Source of the DNA: Owenia fusiformis
Taxonomy: Eukaryota > Annelida > Polychaeta > Sabellida > Oweniidae
Length of the DNA: 60,000 nucleotides
NCBI GenBank assembly: GCA_903813345.2
Contig: CAIIXF020000008.1
Span: forward strand, 32,018,867 to 32,078,866
Direction of reading: 5' to 3'
The notes beneath the pieces were generated by a model. The model was not told the origin of the DNA, made no database searches, and was given only the letters and a program-made list of their open reading frames with translations. The translations under genes and the position numbers were made by a program. This document shows, in pieces, positions 41,583 through 54,083 of this stretch. Position 1 is the first letter of the stretch. The number at the start of each line of letters is the position of its first letter.

Positions 41583-42624
41583 TATATCATAGGCCAATGG
41601 AAAGTAATCAGGTAATAGTAAGCTGTATATAGAAGAGACAGGTCCACAAGTAAGATTGAAAATTTTTCAAATTTTTTTAGTCTTGGCACTGGTTCTCCTT
41701 ACTGGTATCAAATTGTATTCCCAAATCTCTCCAAAATCTTTTTCAAAGTGTTTTTCAAACTTATATCATTGTTTTTTTCAAATCTTTATCTAAAAACTGC
41801 ATATAATACTGCATATAAAACAACAACTATGGATATCTGCAATTACCCAAATGCGAGTAGGTAGTTACCAGTTTCACCACCAGGTGGCTGATTCGGGTCA
41901 ATTAACATGGCAGGTATGTAAGAAAGTTCCCTTAAACTTGAATATTATCAATTTAAGTGGCTCAATTTTCATATAACCCTTATGTGTCTGATACTTATAC
42001 AAATGAAAATATGTCCAGTAAAGCAAAATATTACCTGTCCACTAAAAGAAAAGATATTTCATTTTTTGTGATTTTATAGCATGGGGTCTATGGGGAATCT
42101 CCCCGAGCTAGAAGTCACATTTTCAAAGAAAATTAATTTTTCGAAGTTGATAAACACTTTTTAAAACCATATTTCTAGATGTTATTTTACATGTAAATTT
42201 CAAATATGATATTACTTTGACTGAATTTTGAATTTTTAATGACGTAAATCAAGATTATTTCTACTCGCATCTGGGTTATTGCCTGGCAAGCTGAAACTGA
42301 TTGTCACTGGTGGAGGTCAGGGAGGTCAGCAGTGACCAATCAGATCACTTGTTTACTAATGAACTTGCCAGGCAATTGCAGGTTTTCAGAAATTCTCTCT
42401 TTTAGACAGCATTATTCACTCTACATTATCTGACTGAGTTTCAATCTTAGGTAAGAGCTACAAACTATCAATTTTCTATCAACTGCCCATTGCTTTTTGA
42501 AAATAATACACTAAATATTGTTGAAATCTCCATCTTAACAAGTGGTCTAAGTCAGAGTTGTTCACCTGTCTCTTCTATATACTGCTTACTAAGCTATTAC
42601 TTTACCCTTGGCCTATGATCTATA
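41583..42624. mobile_element. Inverted-repeat element, ataggccaa ends
   Basis: atatcataggccaatgg at the left and its mirror ttggcctatgatctatat at the right, continuing as ctgtatatagaagagacagg near 41621 and cctgtctcttctatatactg near 42566. Further inside, attacccaaatgcgagtag near 41843 mirrors ctactcgcatctgggttatt near 42262. About 1 kb and without ORF. Confidence 0.75.
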
Positions 42625-43232
42625 TTAAAAACACACCTATTTAATTGCAGTTATTGACATAGGCATAGAATCTCTTTAGGCCCATTTCATCGATAATTAG
42701 TCCTAAAATTAAAGATAAAACTCATCTTAGTCATGGACTTCAAATAAGTTGAAATAACTGGATTAGAAGGGTAGTAGCTTACAGAGGACTACCCCCCCCC
42801 CCCCCTAATTCGCCAGTGATCACTGCGGTCGGTAGTCTTGCTTCAATAGCCCCAGTATCTACTCTAACAAATGGTTGTGAGCTAGACTATGCTTACTCGA
42901 GTCTTACTCGAGAGAAGGCTTTGGACCGAAGTAAGACTATGCGATCAGCAAGTAGGTCAAATATGAAAATACTTTGTAAATGCTTTTAAAGGGGGCGCAG
43001 TTGTAGTTTCTGAAAGCGGAACATACGAAAACAACATCGTCCGGGAAAGATCTCAGAGATCCTTGCATGAGGATTTACGGTGGCTACTGTTGTATTGTTG
43101 TTTGCAAAATTCATCAGCTATGTAGACGAACCGAAGGAGCACCGTTAGCGTCTATTTGATAAGGTTAATATACCTTCCATAGACACACATTCTCAAAATA
43201 CTTTACGGAGGAATTTTTCAGGGATTCACATC
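42625..43232 (+). other. Upstream region and probable 5'UTR of the ryanodine receptor gene
   Basis: Contains a run of 14 or so C (42791-42804). Just before the start codon, tttttcag at 43214-43221 looks like a splice acceptor, so the first coding exon may be preceded by a separate 5'UTR exon. Confidence 0.45.
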
Positions 43233-43283
43233 ATGGCGGATGATGTGAAAAGCGAACAAGATGATGTTTCTTTCCTACGAACG
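43233..43283 (+). CDS. RyR: Ryanodine receptor, first coding exon
   Basis: Seventeen codons, MADDVKSEQDDVSFLRT, then donor gtaagt in phase 0. Ryanodine receptors begin with a short acidic segment followed by (D)(E/D)V(Q/S)FLRT, and vertebrate genes split at exactly this place; the match to the fly protein is especially close. The product is the ER/SR Ca2+ release channel. No further exon was recognised up to the window end, so intron 1 exceeds 16.7 kb. Assignment rests on a short stretch but a very characteristic one. Confidence 0.82.
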
Positions 43284-45109
43284 GTAAGTCAAATTGCATC
43301 ACAGTCCATTTTATAGTCTGTTGCATTATGTTTCAATTTGTCTGTCACGATGAAGTCAATATACACTTTATAGATGCTCCGATATCCCCTTTCAACAATC
43401 AAATGTGGCAATTTCAAATCACTTTCAGTTTCACTTTCATGGCCATTGAACATCAGTTCATGGTCAGATTTTAGGGTAAGAATTTTGCAGACTTGCCCTG
43501 ACCCCATCATGCCTGGAATCGTGCCCTAGGATATCACATGTGTGCTCAGCCATGTTATCATAGTAATGCCTCATTCCCTTGGTATTGATAACATCGATTC
43601 ATTTAAGATAAGATAAGAATCACTTATGGGCTTGGAATCACACTCGAAAACATTGATTGAGATTAGACCTTCATAGGATGCTTATTTTTCAAGTTTTCCT
43701 TTTGTAACTGTAATGGTGAAACAAAAAACAAATAAACATTCCAAATGCAAAATTTGATTTTGATGTTCGCATATAGAGTTTTGAAATGTTTGGAAAAACT
43801 ACATCAGTTATCTATCGTGGCATTTTGCGGCATCCCCAAGGCAGTGTCATATTAGATAGTTCCTCAGTTAGGATTCATTTTAATTGTCAATGGAGGCTCC
43901 TATATGGTTCATTATGTAAGACTTAGGTGACAGTCAGTTGATTACCACTTCATAGCTGAATATTTGTTTTGAATTTCTTCATCATTGAATAGAATGGCCG
44001 ATGCTGAAGATTTGGTTTGAGAATATTTATTACAAATTGTTTACCTTCTGTTTCAACCATAACTGCTGAGTCATATAATGTTTGATTGGTCCTGTAATAC
44101 ATGTAATGCCTATGTCACATTTGATCTATGGCAACCGCACGGCGGCTGCAGTTTCCCAAAATCAAGAGAAATATGCAGCATAAAATATAGGGATGAGCAG
44201 TATGATGTAGACTTTCTATATTAATATTGTGAAGTTACGGCCACGGTATAGCTGCCGTAGAGCAATTTATATGACTGAGACCATGGGCTTTCAAGAGAAG
44301 GCTGATATATAATGAAAACGCACTACTCCCATGAATAGTATGTTACTTCAATGATAATGATGAATATGTTATTATAAAGGGATATTCCTACCTAACAGTT
44401 TGTCTATTAAGGCACAGACTTACTGTTAGGCCATGGATAAGGCTAAAGTGATGTACATGTAATAAAGGATTATTTAATCAAGGAACATGAGAGCCACACT
44501 TTTTCTTTCTTGATCTGTGGACCGATGAAATATGAGATAAAAAATTTTGATCATTTTTCAAAATCAAACTTGATAAATGTTTACAGTAGTACTACCTAAC
44601 AAATTTATATTCAAACTGGCACCCTCAATAGGTTATGCCAACCCTTAGTCAGAAATCCTAGAACTATGCTCTGAATTAATGAGTCTAATGAATAAATTAT
44701 TGTTTTAATACTCAAGGGTGTAGCCAGTAATCGTCAAAGGGGGGGGGGGGTGCAATTTTTTTAAAACTTACATTGTATATGGTGTATTTCAAACTATGTT
44801 TTTTCAACAAATTTTACAAAACTGCATTTTTTATTCTTTTGTTGCATCTTGTCGCACCCCCTGATATGGGTTCACCCATGATACTGATAAGATTACTAAC
44901 CCTCAAAGTGGCTGTCTACGCGGTGAACTTTATTGGATTTTCAAAATGAAATAAATAGCTGGATTTAGATAACCTGTTCTCTTTGATCTAATTAGGCTGA
45001 CTCAAAGGATTATCTCTAACTCAAATAGTATTGATGAAGTCATCTTTTAAAGAGACGTAATCAATTTATTGCATAGGGCAGATTATCTCATTTGGATATA
45101 GAAATTATA
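43284..45109 (+). other. RyR intron 1, first part
   Basis: Mostly unmarked A+T-rich DNA with MITE D copy 2 (44109-44281) and a G-run with aagggtgtagccagtaatcg at 44716, an end typical of dispersed repeats. No coding exon seen. Confidence 0.5.
44109..44281. mobile_element. Short MITE family D, copy 2
   Basis: tgcctatgtcacatttgatc at the left continues ggcaaccgcacggcggc, as in the copy at 18330; the right end (gctgccgtagagcaattta, tatgactgaga) is more diverged. Confidence 0.65.
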
Positions 45110-45226
45110 TGGGTAAAACATACCTTACAGGGGTAGAACATGTCTTATATGGGTAGAACATACCTTAAATACGTAGAACATGGGTAGAACATACCTTGCA
45201 TAGATAGACTTACATGGATAGAACAT
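45110..45226. repeat. gggtagaacatacctta tandem array, left part
   Basis: Degenerate units of about 19-20 bp (gggtagaacataccttatat type). The array is split by the element at 45227 and continues at 46096. Confidence 0.85.
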
Positions 45227-46095
45227 CAGTGTTCGCGCTAGCCATTTAAATTTCTGAGTCCCAGGGACGCAACACATTTGAAAAATGTGAGTCCCGTCTA
45301 ATATTTTTTGCGTCCCTCATATTTTGTTATTAATTATTAAAGTGAAAGTAAAGTGGGCGATAATAGAGTGCTTCCGCTAAAACCGGATAAAATGACATGT
45401 ATTGTAATTATATGCATTCTCCCGATAAATATCTATCATTTGGTCCTTTTCACACAATTCTTTACTAATGCTATACCAAAATTCTCTGAAATGAATGAAA
45501 GAAATATTCAAATCAAGAGTTGTTTTCACATTTTACCAACCAGCGATCTTCAAGGTCGTGTCAAGGTCATGAACTTTTTGTTTCTTTTTATAACATTTCT
45601 CCTTTCTCTGACGACTTTTAGATGAAAAACGTTGATCTATCATTAAATAATTATATTGATGTATAACATTAGATCGATATCTAACGGTTCCTAGTGGAAG
45701 TAATTAAGGTTATCGTGAAAAACAAGTCTCAATTCTCAATTTTGAAACTAATGTTTGCGTACAACAGATTATCCAGCTTCGGTATACTCCGGAATGACTC
45801 GGAGGGCACCATAGCCAATCAAATGCTGCGTTTCAGACTAGAAACCCCGCGAATATACTGAGACACTTCATAGCCAATCAGATTTGCCGACATAAACATT
45901 ATCGAGATCAAGGAAGTAGACGATCTGAAAATTCTTCAGAAAATCATGTTTTATCACTTCTACGCTGCAGTAAAAGTTACCTGATGGTGGTGCAGAATCT
46001 TTGCGTCCCAAGGACGTAAGTTATTTCTGATTTTTCCGTCCAACCTCTTGAAATTTCCGTAAAAACGAGAAAAAACGGCGTCAACGCGAACACTG
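45227..46095. mobile_element. hAT-like non-autonomous element (CAGTGTTCGCG)
   Basis: It begins CAGTGTTCGCGCTAGCCATT and ends AACGCGAACACTG, the CAG...CTG form of hAT termini. GAACAT lies on both sides, partly explained by the host repeat. Internal mirrored words: gggacgcaa at 45263 and ttgcgtccca near 46003. The 869-bp interior has no transposase domain. Confidence 0.75.
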
Positions 46096-46670
46096 GAACA
46101 TATTTTAAATGGGTAGAAAATACCTTATATTGGTGGAACATATCTTATATGGGTAGAGCATACCTTACAAGGTAGAATATACCTTACAAGGGTAGAACAT
46201 ATCTTATATGGGTAGAATATACCTTATATGGATAAAACATACCTTAAATGGGTAGTACATGACTAACATGGGGAGAACATATTTTAAATGGGGAGAAAAT
46301 ACCTTATGTGGGTAGAGTATACCTTATGTGTGTAGAACATACCTTATGTATGTAGAACATACCTTATGTATGTAGAACATACCTTAAATGGGTAGTATAT
46401 TAACGTATATGGGGAGAACATATCTTATATAGGTAGAGCATACCTTATGTTTTGAGCATACCTGATGTATGTAGAACATACCTTATGTGTATAGAACATA
46501 CCTTATGTGGGTAGAACATACCTTTGTACATGGGGTAGACATACCTTACATGTGGAGAGCATATTATATTCTATGAGTAGAACATTATCTTAAATGGGTA
46601 GAGCATACCTTATATGGGTAGATAATGGAACATGGGTAGAAAATACCGTATATAGGTAGAACATACCTTT
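46096..46670. repeat. gggtagaacatacctta tandem array, right part
   Basis: About 28 degenerate units of 19-20 bp, variants gggtagaacatatcttatat, tgtagaacataccttatg and others, fading out near 46670. Confidence 0.88.
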
Positions 46671-48221
46671 AAAATAACTAATAGCCTTCAAGTTACGGTG
46701 ATCTATTAGGAATTCATGTTCACTCAATGTTCTCCATAAAGGTCTATCACAGAAGCATACAGATGCATACAATTGCAGTATAAGCATCAATAAATGGTTA
46801 AGCAATATATATTATTGTTAAATAAAACAATTATGCATACAATCAGCTATAGATCCATGTTGAATGGTGATTGATTAATTTAGGATTTCTACTAATCTCT
46901 TTAAGACATGAAGATAATGTCATTGTGACCCAAGTAAGTTTTCCTCTCAGTATTATATGCAAATACAGGTTATTCAGATTCTAAGTAGTGAATGAATTTA
47001 GTCATAACTCTCCTCGCAAAGCGAGGTTGCAATATCCGCGATACTTCAGTATAGGGTGACCCCAAAAATGCAACCGTTCTTTTTTTTAAATAATTTAGTC
47101 TAAAATGATGGATTACTCTTGTTTCTAGTACATATCTAAAATGCAATTAGAAACAGGGATATCCTCATCTAGTATAATTTAAATCGAGCTTGTAGTCTAG
47201 AATCTGAATCAAAGTTATAGCTGTTCTTTTATTCATGAGTTGCAATGTTGGTGTCTAAGGCCAATTCACTTATCAGATATAGGTTGAATTTTTTTCATTC
47301 TTCTCAGAGTATAGAAGATTATCACAATGAATAGCGTCCAAGTAGGGTTTATAAGGGAAGCCTTACAATAACTACGTCTGTCAGATTAGATCCATGTAAC
47401 TATAAGTCTGACAGTCCACCGGGAAGGTACTCAAATTGAAGTATAAGTCCAATATTGTTCATTTTATATTTGATAGAATCAAATAAAGGATTTCAACCAA
47501 TTTTTGAAAGTTGAAAGTAAGTGTAAAGTAACCATTTTCACAAATTGACATCCAAATTTTGGCAAAATATTCAACCTTTCCTGATTTAAAAATAATCAAG
47601 TACATTTACTGTACATTTTTATCTACTTTCAAAATATCAGGTACTACTGTTCTCTACTATACTCACTTCAATGCTGGGGAGATACTGGTTCTACTACAAA
47701 TAGTGTTGCTAGCAGATACATACAAAGCACATAACATATATCAATATAACATCTAGTTTTATTGTCTTACCATCAGTCATTCTGTACTGTATGTATAAAT
47801 TATTAATAAACGATCCAAATAAAGAAACCTTATGAGTCAATAATCAGACGGGGATAACAAACTTGGTTCATTTGGATTTGCGACTTAACAGAAGCGAGTG
47901 CAAATCCAGTACATGTATAATTATGAAATTCAACCCCAAATTCAAAGTTAAGGTCAATATTTATAAAGGCTTAAAACTCAGAATTTACAATGGTTAGCTA
48001 TTCATATCGTCCGTCATATTATATGAATGGAACTGTTTAGTATAGAAATGAAAAAAGCTTCTGCGTATATCAAGAATCAAGAATATATTTTAAACAAACT
48101 ATTTTCTGACAGGCAAGATTTTACCCTGAGGGTTTGAACCTAGTGTATGAGGTAAATAAAAACATGCTTTAAGAAACAAAATCAAACTGAATTCAAGAAC
48201 AGAGTGGATGGTGTTTGAACC
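46671..48221 (+). other. RyR intron 1, unmarked stretch
   Basis: A+T rich without coding signal. At 47052 gggtgaccccaaaaatgcaacc looks like one end of a mariner-type element, but no partner end was found. Confidence 0.4.
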
Positions 48222-48600
48222 ACTCAGCCATGTTGAAATGGACCATGGCCATACCAAGTATTTTTTTCAATGGGATACTCCATGTTAAAAAAATGCTCCT
48301 GACCATGAAATGCAATGGTGCCATTTAACGATCATGATATACCATGGTATACCATGGTCAATTAACATGTAATTTTGTATCTAAAAAATACCACCGTTTC
48401 ACAGTATTTCATGGTCAAATACCATCAAATGCAGTGATATCATGGTCTAGACATTTAACCATGATATGCAATGGAACCATTTAATTATCACTATCTACTA
48501 TGGTATACTGTGGAAACTATACTTAAAACTTTGCATTTGAAAATACTGCTATTTTGCAGTATCTCATGGTTGCAAACCATCAAATGCAATGAAGTACAGT
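48222..48600. repeat. CCATGG/ATGGTATACCAT palindrome-rich tract, left part
   Basis: Words such as accatggtataccatggtca, catggtc and aaatgcaatg recur with mirrored neighbours. The tract resembles the reverse complement of the larger array at 49060-49850, suggesting a fold-back structure with a 0.4-kb A+T-rich centre. Confidence 0.7.
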
Positions 48601-49059
48601 CAAGATGTTTAATCAAAGACTGGAGGTTTGACTTACAAAATATTAAGTTGATCTCCTATTTAACCAACAACAGTCAAATAAAAGTAAAGCATATTTGTTT
48701 AACAAAAAAAAAAAGTTTCTAGGGTTATTAACTTAATTATTCATAATAGAAATTAATTTATTAAATAAAGGAACAAAAGTATATAAAGTTGTGATTTTGA
48801 TGAATATCAGAATCACTAATTATAATAATTTGGTTATCTAATCAACATTTATTAATAAAGATATTTCATGTAAAAAATACTTTTTGAACATGGCCTTTCA
48901 TTGTATTTCACTGCATTGCAAGAAAGACCATTGCATTTCATTGCATATCATGATCAATCATTGTATTTCATTGCATTTCATGGTCAAATGTGGTATTTCA
49001 TTGCATTTCATGATCCATTTCAACTCTGACCAATTTTAGACTTGAGACTCTTGTAAAGT

Positions 49060-49850
49060 TCTTTTTAGCAATGAAATACCATGGTATAACCATGGTATTT
49101 GATGGTGAGGTTTGACAATAAAATGCCATGAAATACAATCAACCATGAAATGCAATGATAAAACCATGATAAATGAGAGTTATGATTTTGGCAATGAAAT
49201 GACATGGTATGACCATGGTAATTGATTGTTACACGGTACAATGAAATGCCATGAAATGTCATCAACCATGATATACAATGGTAATACCATGGTAAATGAT
49301 GGTCAGGTACATAACAATAAAATATCATGGTATGACCATGACATTTGATTGTCAAATTGTACAATGAAATACCATCAAACATGATATACAATGGTAATAC
49401 CATGGTAAATGATGGTCAGGAACATGGCAATGAAATACCATGGTATGACCATGGTATTTGATTGTCAAATCTTATAATGAAATGCCATCAACCATGATAT
49501 ACCATGGTAAATTATGGTCAGGAACATGGCATTGAAATACCATGGTATTTGATTGTCACATCTTACAATGAAATGCCATGAAATGCAATCAACCATGATA
49601 TACCATGGTAATACCATGGTAAATGATGGTCAGGAACATGGCAATGAAATACCATGGTATTTGATGGCAAACTTTGGACATGAAATACCATGAAACATGG
49701 TATAACATGATATACCATGGTATACCATGGTCAAAAATTGACCAAAAAAACATCATTGCCACCATGGTCAGAGTTGATGGTAATTTCATTGCCGATCATG
49801 ATAGACCATCGTAAACCATGGTATACCATGGTATCATGGTTTACGTTTAA
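49060..49850. repeat. CCATGG-rich tandem array, units of about 100-113 bp
   Basis: Successive atggtcagg(a/t)aca motifs start at about 49299, 49412, 49514 and 49626, with earlier diverged units from 49060. Each unit is built from small palindromes (ccatgg, ataccatggtat). Minus-strand open frames are repeats of HGISLYxxTIxYHGHT-like strings and not a gene. Confidence 0.85.
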
Positions 49851-49931
49851 ACATGGTGTGTTCGAAAGATACATCTCTTGGAGTATGAATGCCCTCTCAA
49901 GAATTAGATAATGAGGGACTGTGATAAATCA

Positions 49932-50164
49932 GAATGGTTTCCAGTGGCAATTAATAGAGTCCAGTAGCATTCACAAATTCAACTGTCGGCTGACAGATTG
50001 ACCCCTTTTTTCAAGTCCAAATCATTTTGATGTGAATAGTACCTCCCACTGTTCCATTTATAATTGTATTAATACGGTTTGGACTTGAAATACTATTGAT
50101 TAATCTGGCAGCCATCAGCCGGCAATTGCATTTGTAAATGCTACCTCAGATTGCTTCCAAACAG
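49932..50164. mobile_element. Short fold-back MITE
   Basis: ggtttccagtggcaatta and agtagcattcacaaattcaa at the left mirror ttgcatttgtaaatgctacc and ttgcttccaaac at the right; the inner ends carry tcaagtccaaa and tttggacttga. No ORF. Confidence 0.65.
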
Positions 50165-51017
50165 TCGGCAAGGCAACAACTACAATGGCAACTTCTTCAT
50201 AGCCACAGGCCCTTCATAAGCCTCATCCTTCCTATAGTGCCTTCAATATTCTATTTCATATTCATGGTCCAAAAATATTCAGGAAAAAAATATTCCTTCT
50301 AATCTGTAATGTATTTAGAGTCATGGAACCTAGTTACTTTCTTGGTGTACGAGTTTGTATTTCTAATATAAATTTGTATTGAAAATTACAATGCAAAATG
50401 TGGTGCCTATGAAAGGCAAATGGTTTTCCAGCTGTTACATCATTATTTACTGTATTCAGCCATCCATGGTATCTGGAGAGGTTCATTCTATCTATCAGAT
50501 ACAAAAGAGATATGTACTTGGAGGTTTTGATATCAAATTTATCTCCTGCGAAATATTTATATCTCCCAAGAGATCTAAGAGGTATATAGATATTGCCCGA
50601 GGGAAATATGAATTCGCTGTGATTCTGAAAAATGAAAAAAGTGAAAAAGTAACATTTTTGTCAAAAACATGTACATTTTTATCATTTGCTCTTTAATAAC
50701 ACCATAACAAAGGCAGAATCTTTGATTATTTCATCAACAAAACATATACAATGTAAATGCTCAATCAATGGCCAAGAAAGCACTTGGGGTTGAAGCCATA
50801 GGTGGTGAAAGGTAGGCTGATATTATTCAATCATTCCAGTATATACATAACTGGGTATTTTGCCTGAAATAACTTTGCACATCTGCAGGTTATTTTATAT
50901 GTGGTACTAACAGATCTGTTCATTATAAAGTATCTGCTCATCTCTTTCCCTGTTAGTTTGTTAGCTTCATAAAATGCATGTTCGACCATTATATTAGTCA
51001 TAAAGTACATGGTCATC
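50165..51017 (+). other. RyR intron 1, unmarked stretch
   Basis: An open frame at 50379-50696 shows no family resemblance or splice support. No element ends recognised. Confidence 0.4.
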
Positions 51018-51195
51018 TACAGTGAAATCTGTAAAGTGAACACCATTAGAAGAGGAACACCTCTGTTAGTAGAACACTTCAAGAGCTTCAAGACCAAATG
51101 GCTTAATATTAAATGAACCTCTATAAGTAGAACACCTTCTAAGTAGAACCCTGTTTAGAGGTACCAAAGATGTTCTACTTAGACAGGTTTTACTG
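51018..51195. mobile_element. MITE family E, copy 1 (tacagt-aaacctg)
   Basis: tacagtgaaatctgtaaagt at the left, acttagacaggttttactgt at the right, with inner (a)agtagaacacc repeats. This terminus type recurs at 51753, 52281 and 53677. Confidence 0.75.
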
Positions 51196-51752
51196 TATGT
51201 CTATTATTTGTTCATTAAAGAGAAGGTTTAAAGTATCATGATCCATCAATTAGGCATATCATTTATGCAAAAATTAAAGACTCTGCTGTCCATGCTACTT
51301 AAATTTTAAGGTTGCCATTTTCAAATTTACAAAAATTACTTTAATCCTTTTTAAACAGTTGAATACAATCATCATAATATTGACAAACTTAGGTACAATA
51401 ACCCTTGTCTGTATTCTATTTAGGGTGCAGTGTTATTAACCCTGTGTCTTGTTGCTTGAAGATATTGATTTAAAGAACTATTCAATATATTGTTAAATAT
51501 AGTGTATTGGTGATTGATTTTCATGCTGCGGGATGTATAACTACCTTAATTTAAATCTAGTGGCTTCACTGTTCTATTCAATTTGCAAAACATATCAATT
51601 GATTCCGTAGGAGTATTTAGATACTAACATATTCTTACTGACTGATATCCTAATCAAGATTTACAACCTTTGCTACTTTGGAATTGATTTCCAAGGCAAA
51701 TCCAAGCCTTAGGCTGATATAGAAGATGCAAAAATCCTGAATTACACTTAAC

Positions 51753-51914
51753 TACAGTGAAACCTATACATGTGAACACCTATGGAGCCACAACAATTGT
51801 TCACTTTCTGTAGGTGTTCACTACAGAGACGGGATTTTATACATGAGTCGGTGCAAAATATGTCTTGAAGTGGTGTTCACTTGAGAGGTGTTCACTAAGA
51901 CAGGTATTACTGTA
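51753..51914. mobile_element. MITE family E, copy 2
   Basis: tacagtgaaacctatacatg to actaagacaggtattactgt; inner ggtgttcact repeats in both orientations. Confidence 0.75.
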
Positions 51915-52280
51915 ATACGAATATGAACATATACAACAAAAAGCTTTCATGTATAATTTATCATAGAGTGATTAATGTGAAGGGAGAGAGTTATATTCCC
52001 TTTGAGATTCAACTGGAATTATAGTAGATTCAGCCAATTAGATATCACCAATTTGGATTCTCATAAGAGAAAGTGCTTAATTATTGATTGGTGTATCAGA
52101 CACTTAATGTAGGACAAATTTAATTATTGATTGGTGTATCAGACTCTTTATATGGGACAAAGTTTTCCGTTATGGGGCATATAATAGAACAGGGGAAGTG
52201 GAAGAAAATAGACATGAGAGGAAAGATCAGAGGAATAACTTCTTGAAAGAATGGTTCTATTTGACCTTAGATAGAGCTAT

Positions 52281-52544
52281 ACATAAACCCTGTCTTATCT
52301 GAACACCACCAGACCCATCCAAAAAGGTTTTGATTGGGGGCCAGATGTTCATATTTTTAGGGATTTTAAAATGTTAATCCATGGCAGATTAAAAAAATTG
52401 GTCTGATAAAAGTGTTCATGTTATATACATGTTTTACAATATATTGGTTCATGAAAACCCAATTAAATTCCAGCTAAGCATGTGAAAAATCCATGATCCC
52501 TTGGTGGGACTGAAAGAGTGTTCACAAAATCAGGTTTTATTGTA
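52281..52544. mobile_element. MITE family E, copy 3
   Basis: aaaccctgtcttatctgaac at the left and cacaaaatcaggttttattg at the right. The longest and most diverged copy. Confidence 0.6.
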
Positions 52545-53589
52545 TATATTGGAAAGGTTAATTTGAATCCGCTACATGATATGGCAAGTGGTATTTAGGC
52601 TATTTATCATGCTAGGAATACTCTTCTACAATTTGTTACCCTGATACTAAGAGCATAGTAAAATAACTATTCTCTGAGAAGGATATATAATTTTACAGTT
52701 AGATACTGATAAAGAAATTTGGAATATAAATTAAATAACAGCTACTTTTGAAAACAATATTCTTTGACTGCATTTGATTGGTCATCAAAATTCATTTGGC
52801 CTAATCTGATTGGTTAGGGCTATATCAGTAGATTATCTCGAGTTTGAAGAGTGTTTCTTAAGTTCTCATTTAAGATGTATCAATACTTTGCATGTCACAT
52901 CATTAGCAGAAATTTTGGTGACTCGCCAATTGGAATTCCATGTTATTCAGATAGTACCATTTCAGACGTGCTTTTAATCTCAGTTTTGGATGAAGATAAT
53001 CCAAATCTACCTAGATCTTATTGTAGTTTTATGTCATGTGATTTATATTCAACCATATGAAAAACATGACGATGAGATAATACCAATAAATGATTAAGCC
53101 TATAATTTCTCTTCTATTGCAAGGGTACTAAATGAGAGTTATCAATTTGCATGAACAAGGATATTTATTATAATATGTGGAAAGTGCTCTAGCTGTACAA
53201 AAATAGCCAATATCCATTAATGCATTTGCAGACAATGTAACAGCTTAATGATAATGATTATAAATACATGTATATTTAATTCCACCTAGATTTACACACA
53301 TTGGTAAATTGATAGATTAATCTAAATACATGGACTAATTATTGCTTAAATGATATGATTTGCAGATGTAATATATATGATGGTATCCTCTTAATGTTTG
53401 TGAAATATGATGTTGTTCATTAAAAAAAACGTTACTAAAAGATTAAGGCATTATACCATTTACAATAGGTTGATTCTGCTGCTTAAAAGAGAACTTCATC
53501 TGATTTGGAGTGTCTTTCTCAACACCATTTTAACCAACAAAAAGTGTTTGAATTAGGAGAGGTTTACATTTGCAGGACCTTTTAAATAG
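52545..53589 (+). other. RyR intron 1, unmarked stretch
   Basis: A+T rich. No coding exon or element end recognised. Confidence 0.4.
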
Positions 53590-53676
53590 AAGTCAATAGC
53601 ATATTAAAATGGGACCAAAAGTGTTCACATTGAGTGTTCATATTTGAGAGGTGTTTGGATACAGGTTTTCCCATAT
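53590..53676. mobile_element. MITE family E, copy 4 (right half only)
   Basis: gtgttcacattgagtgttca, then gagaggtgtttggatacagg and ttttcccatata. It abuts copy 5; its left end was not found. Confidence 0.5.
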
Positions 53677-53835
53677 AGTAAAACCTGCAAACTGGAACAC
53701 CTCTAGAAGTAGAACATATTTCTGAGTCTTAAGACCAACTGACTTAATGTTAAATGAACCTCTGTAAGTGGAACACCTCCCAAGTGGAACACTTTTTAGA
53801 GGTACCAAATGTGTTCCACTTATACTTTGACTGTA
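53677..53835. mobile_element. MITE family E, copy 5
   Basis: tagtaaaacctgcaaactgg to gttccacttatactttgact+gta; inner gtggaacacct repeats mirrored in the right half. Confidence 0.75.
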
Positions 53836-53876
53836 CTAGGCTCTGACAATTATTTATTTGAAAAATAAGTATAACG

Positions 53877-54083
53877 CAGTGATCTCCCCAGCATTAAAGA
53901 AAGTGGGCGTAGCACCCAACTGAGATTTTTAAAAAAGGCTCACACCCATCTGAAAAATCCTTATGCACCCACTTGAAAATGAGAAAAATCATGAAAATAG
54001 ACATATTTTCACTGATTCTGGACAGATTTGTGAAAATGAGAATTTTGCACCTACTTGAGAAAGAAATCTTGTGGAGAACACTG
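53877..54083. mobile_element. hAT-like MITE family F, copy 1 (CAGTGATCTCC)
   Basis: Begins CAGTGATCTCCCCAGCATTA and ends TTGTGGAGAACACTG, CAG...CTG hAT-type ends. About 207 bp; matches the copy at 56296 through gagaaaaatcatgaaaa and acatattttc/gcatattttg. Confidence 0.75.

Noticed and set aside
49065-49789. Histidine/tryptophan-rich minus-strand open frames
   Set aside because: They are translations of the CCATGG repeat units, repeating HGISLY and YHGHT phrases, without splice or start support.
50379-50696. 105-residue open frame in RyR intron 1
   Set aside because: It does not match RyR exon 2 or another family I recognise; length is within chance for A+T-rich DNA.
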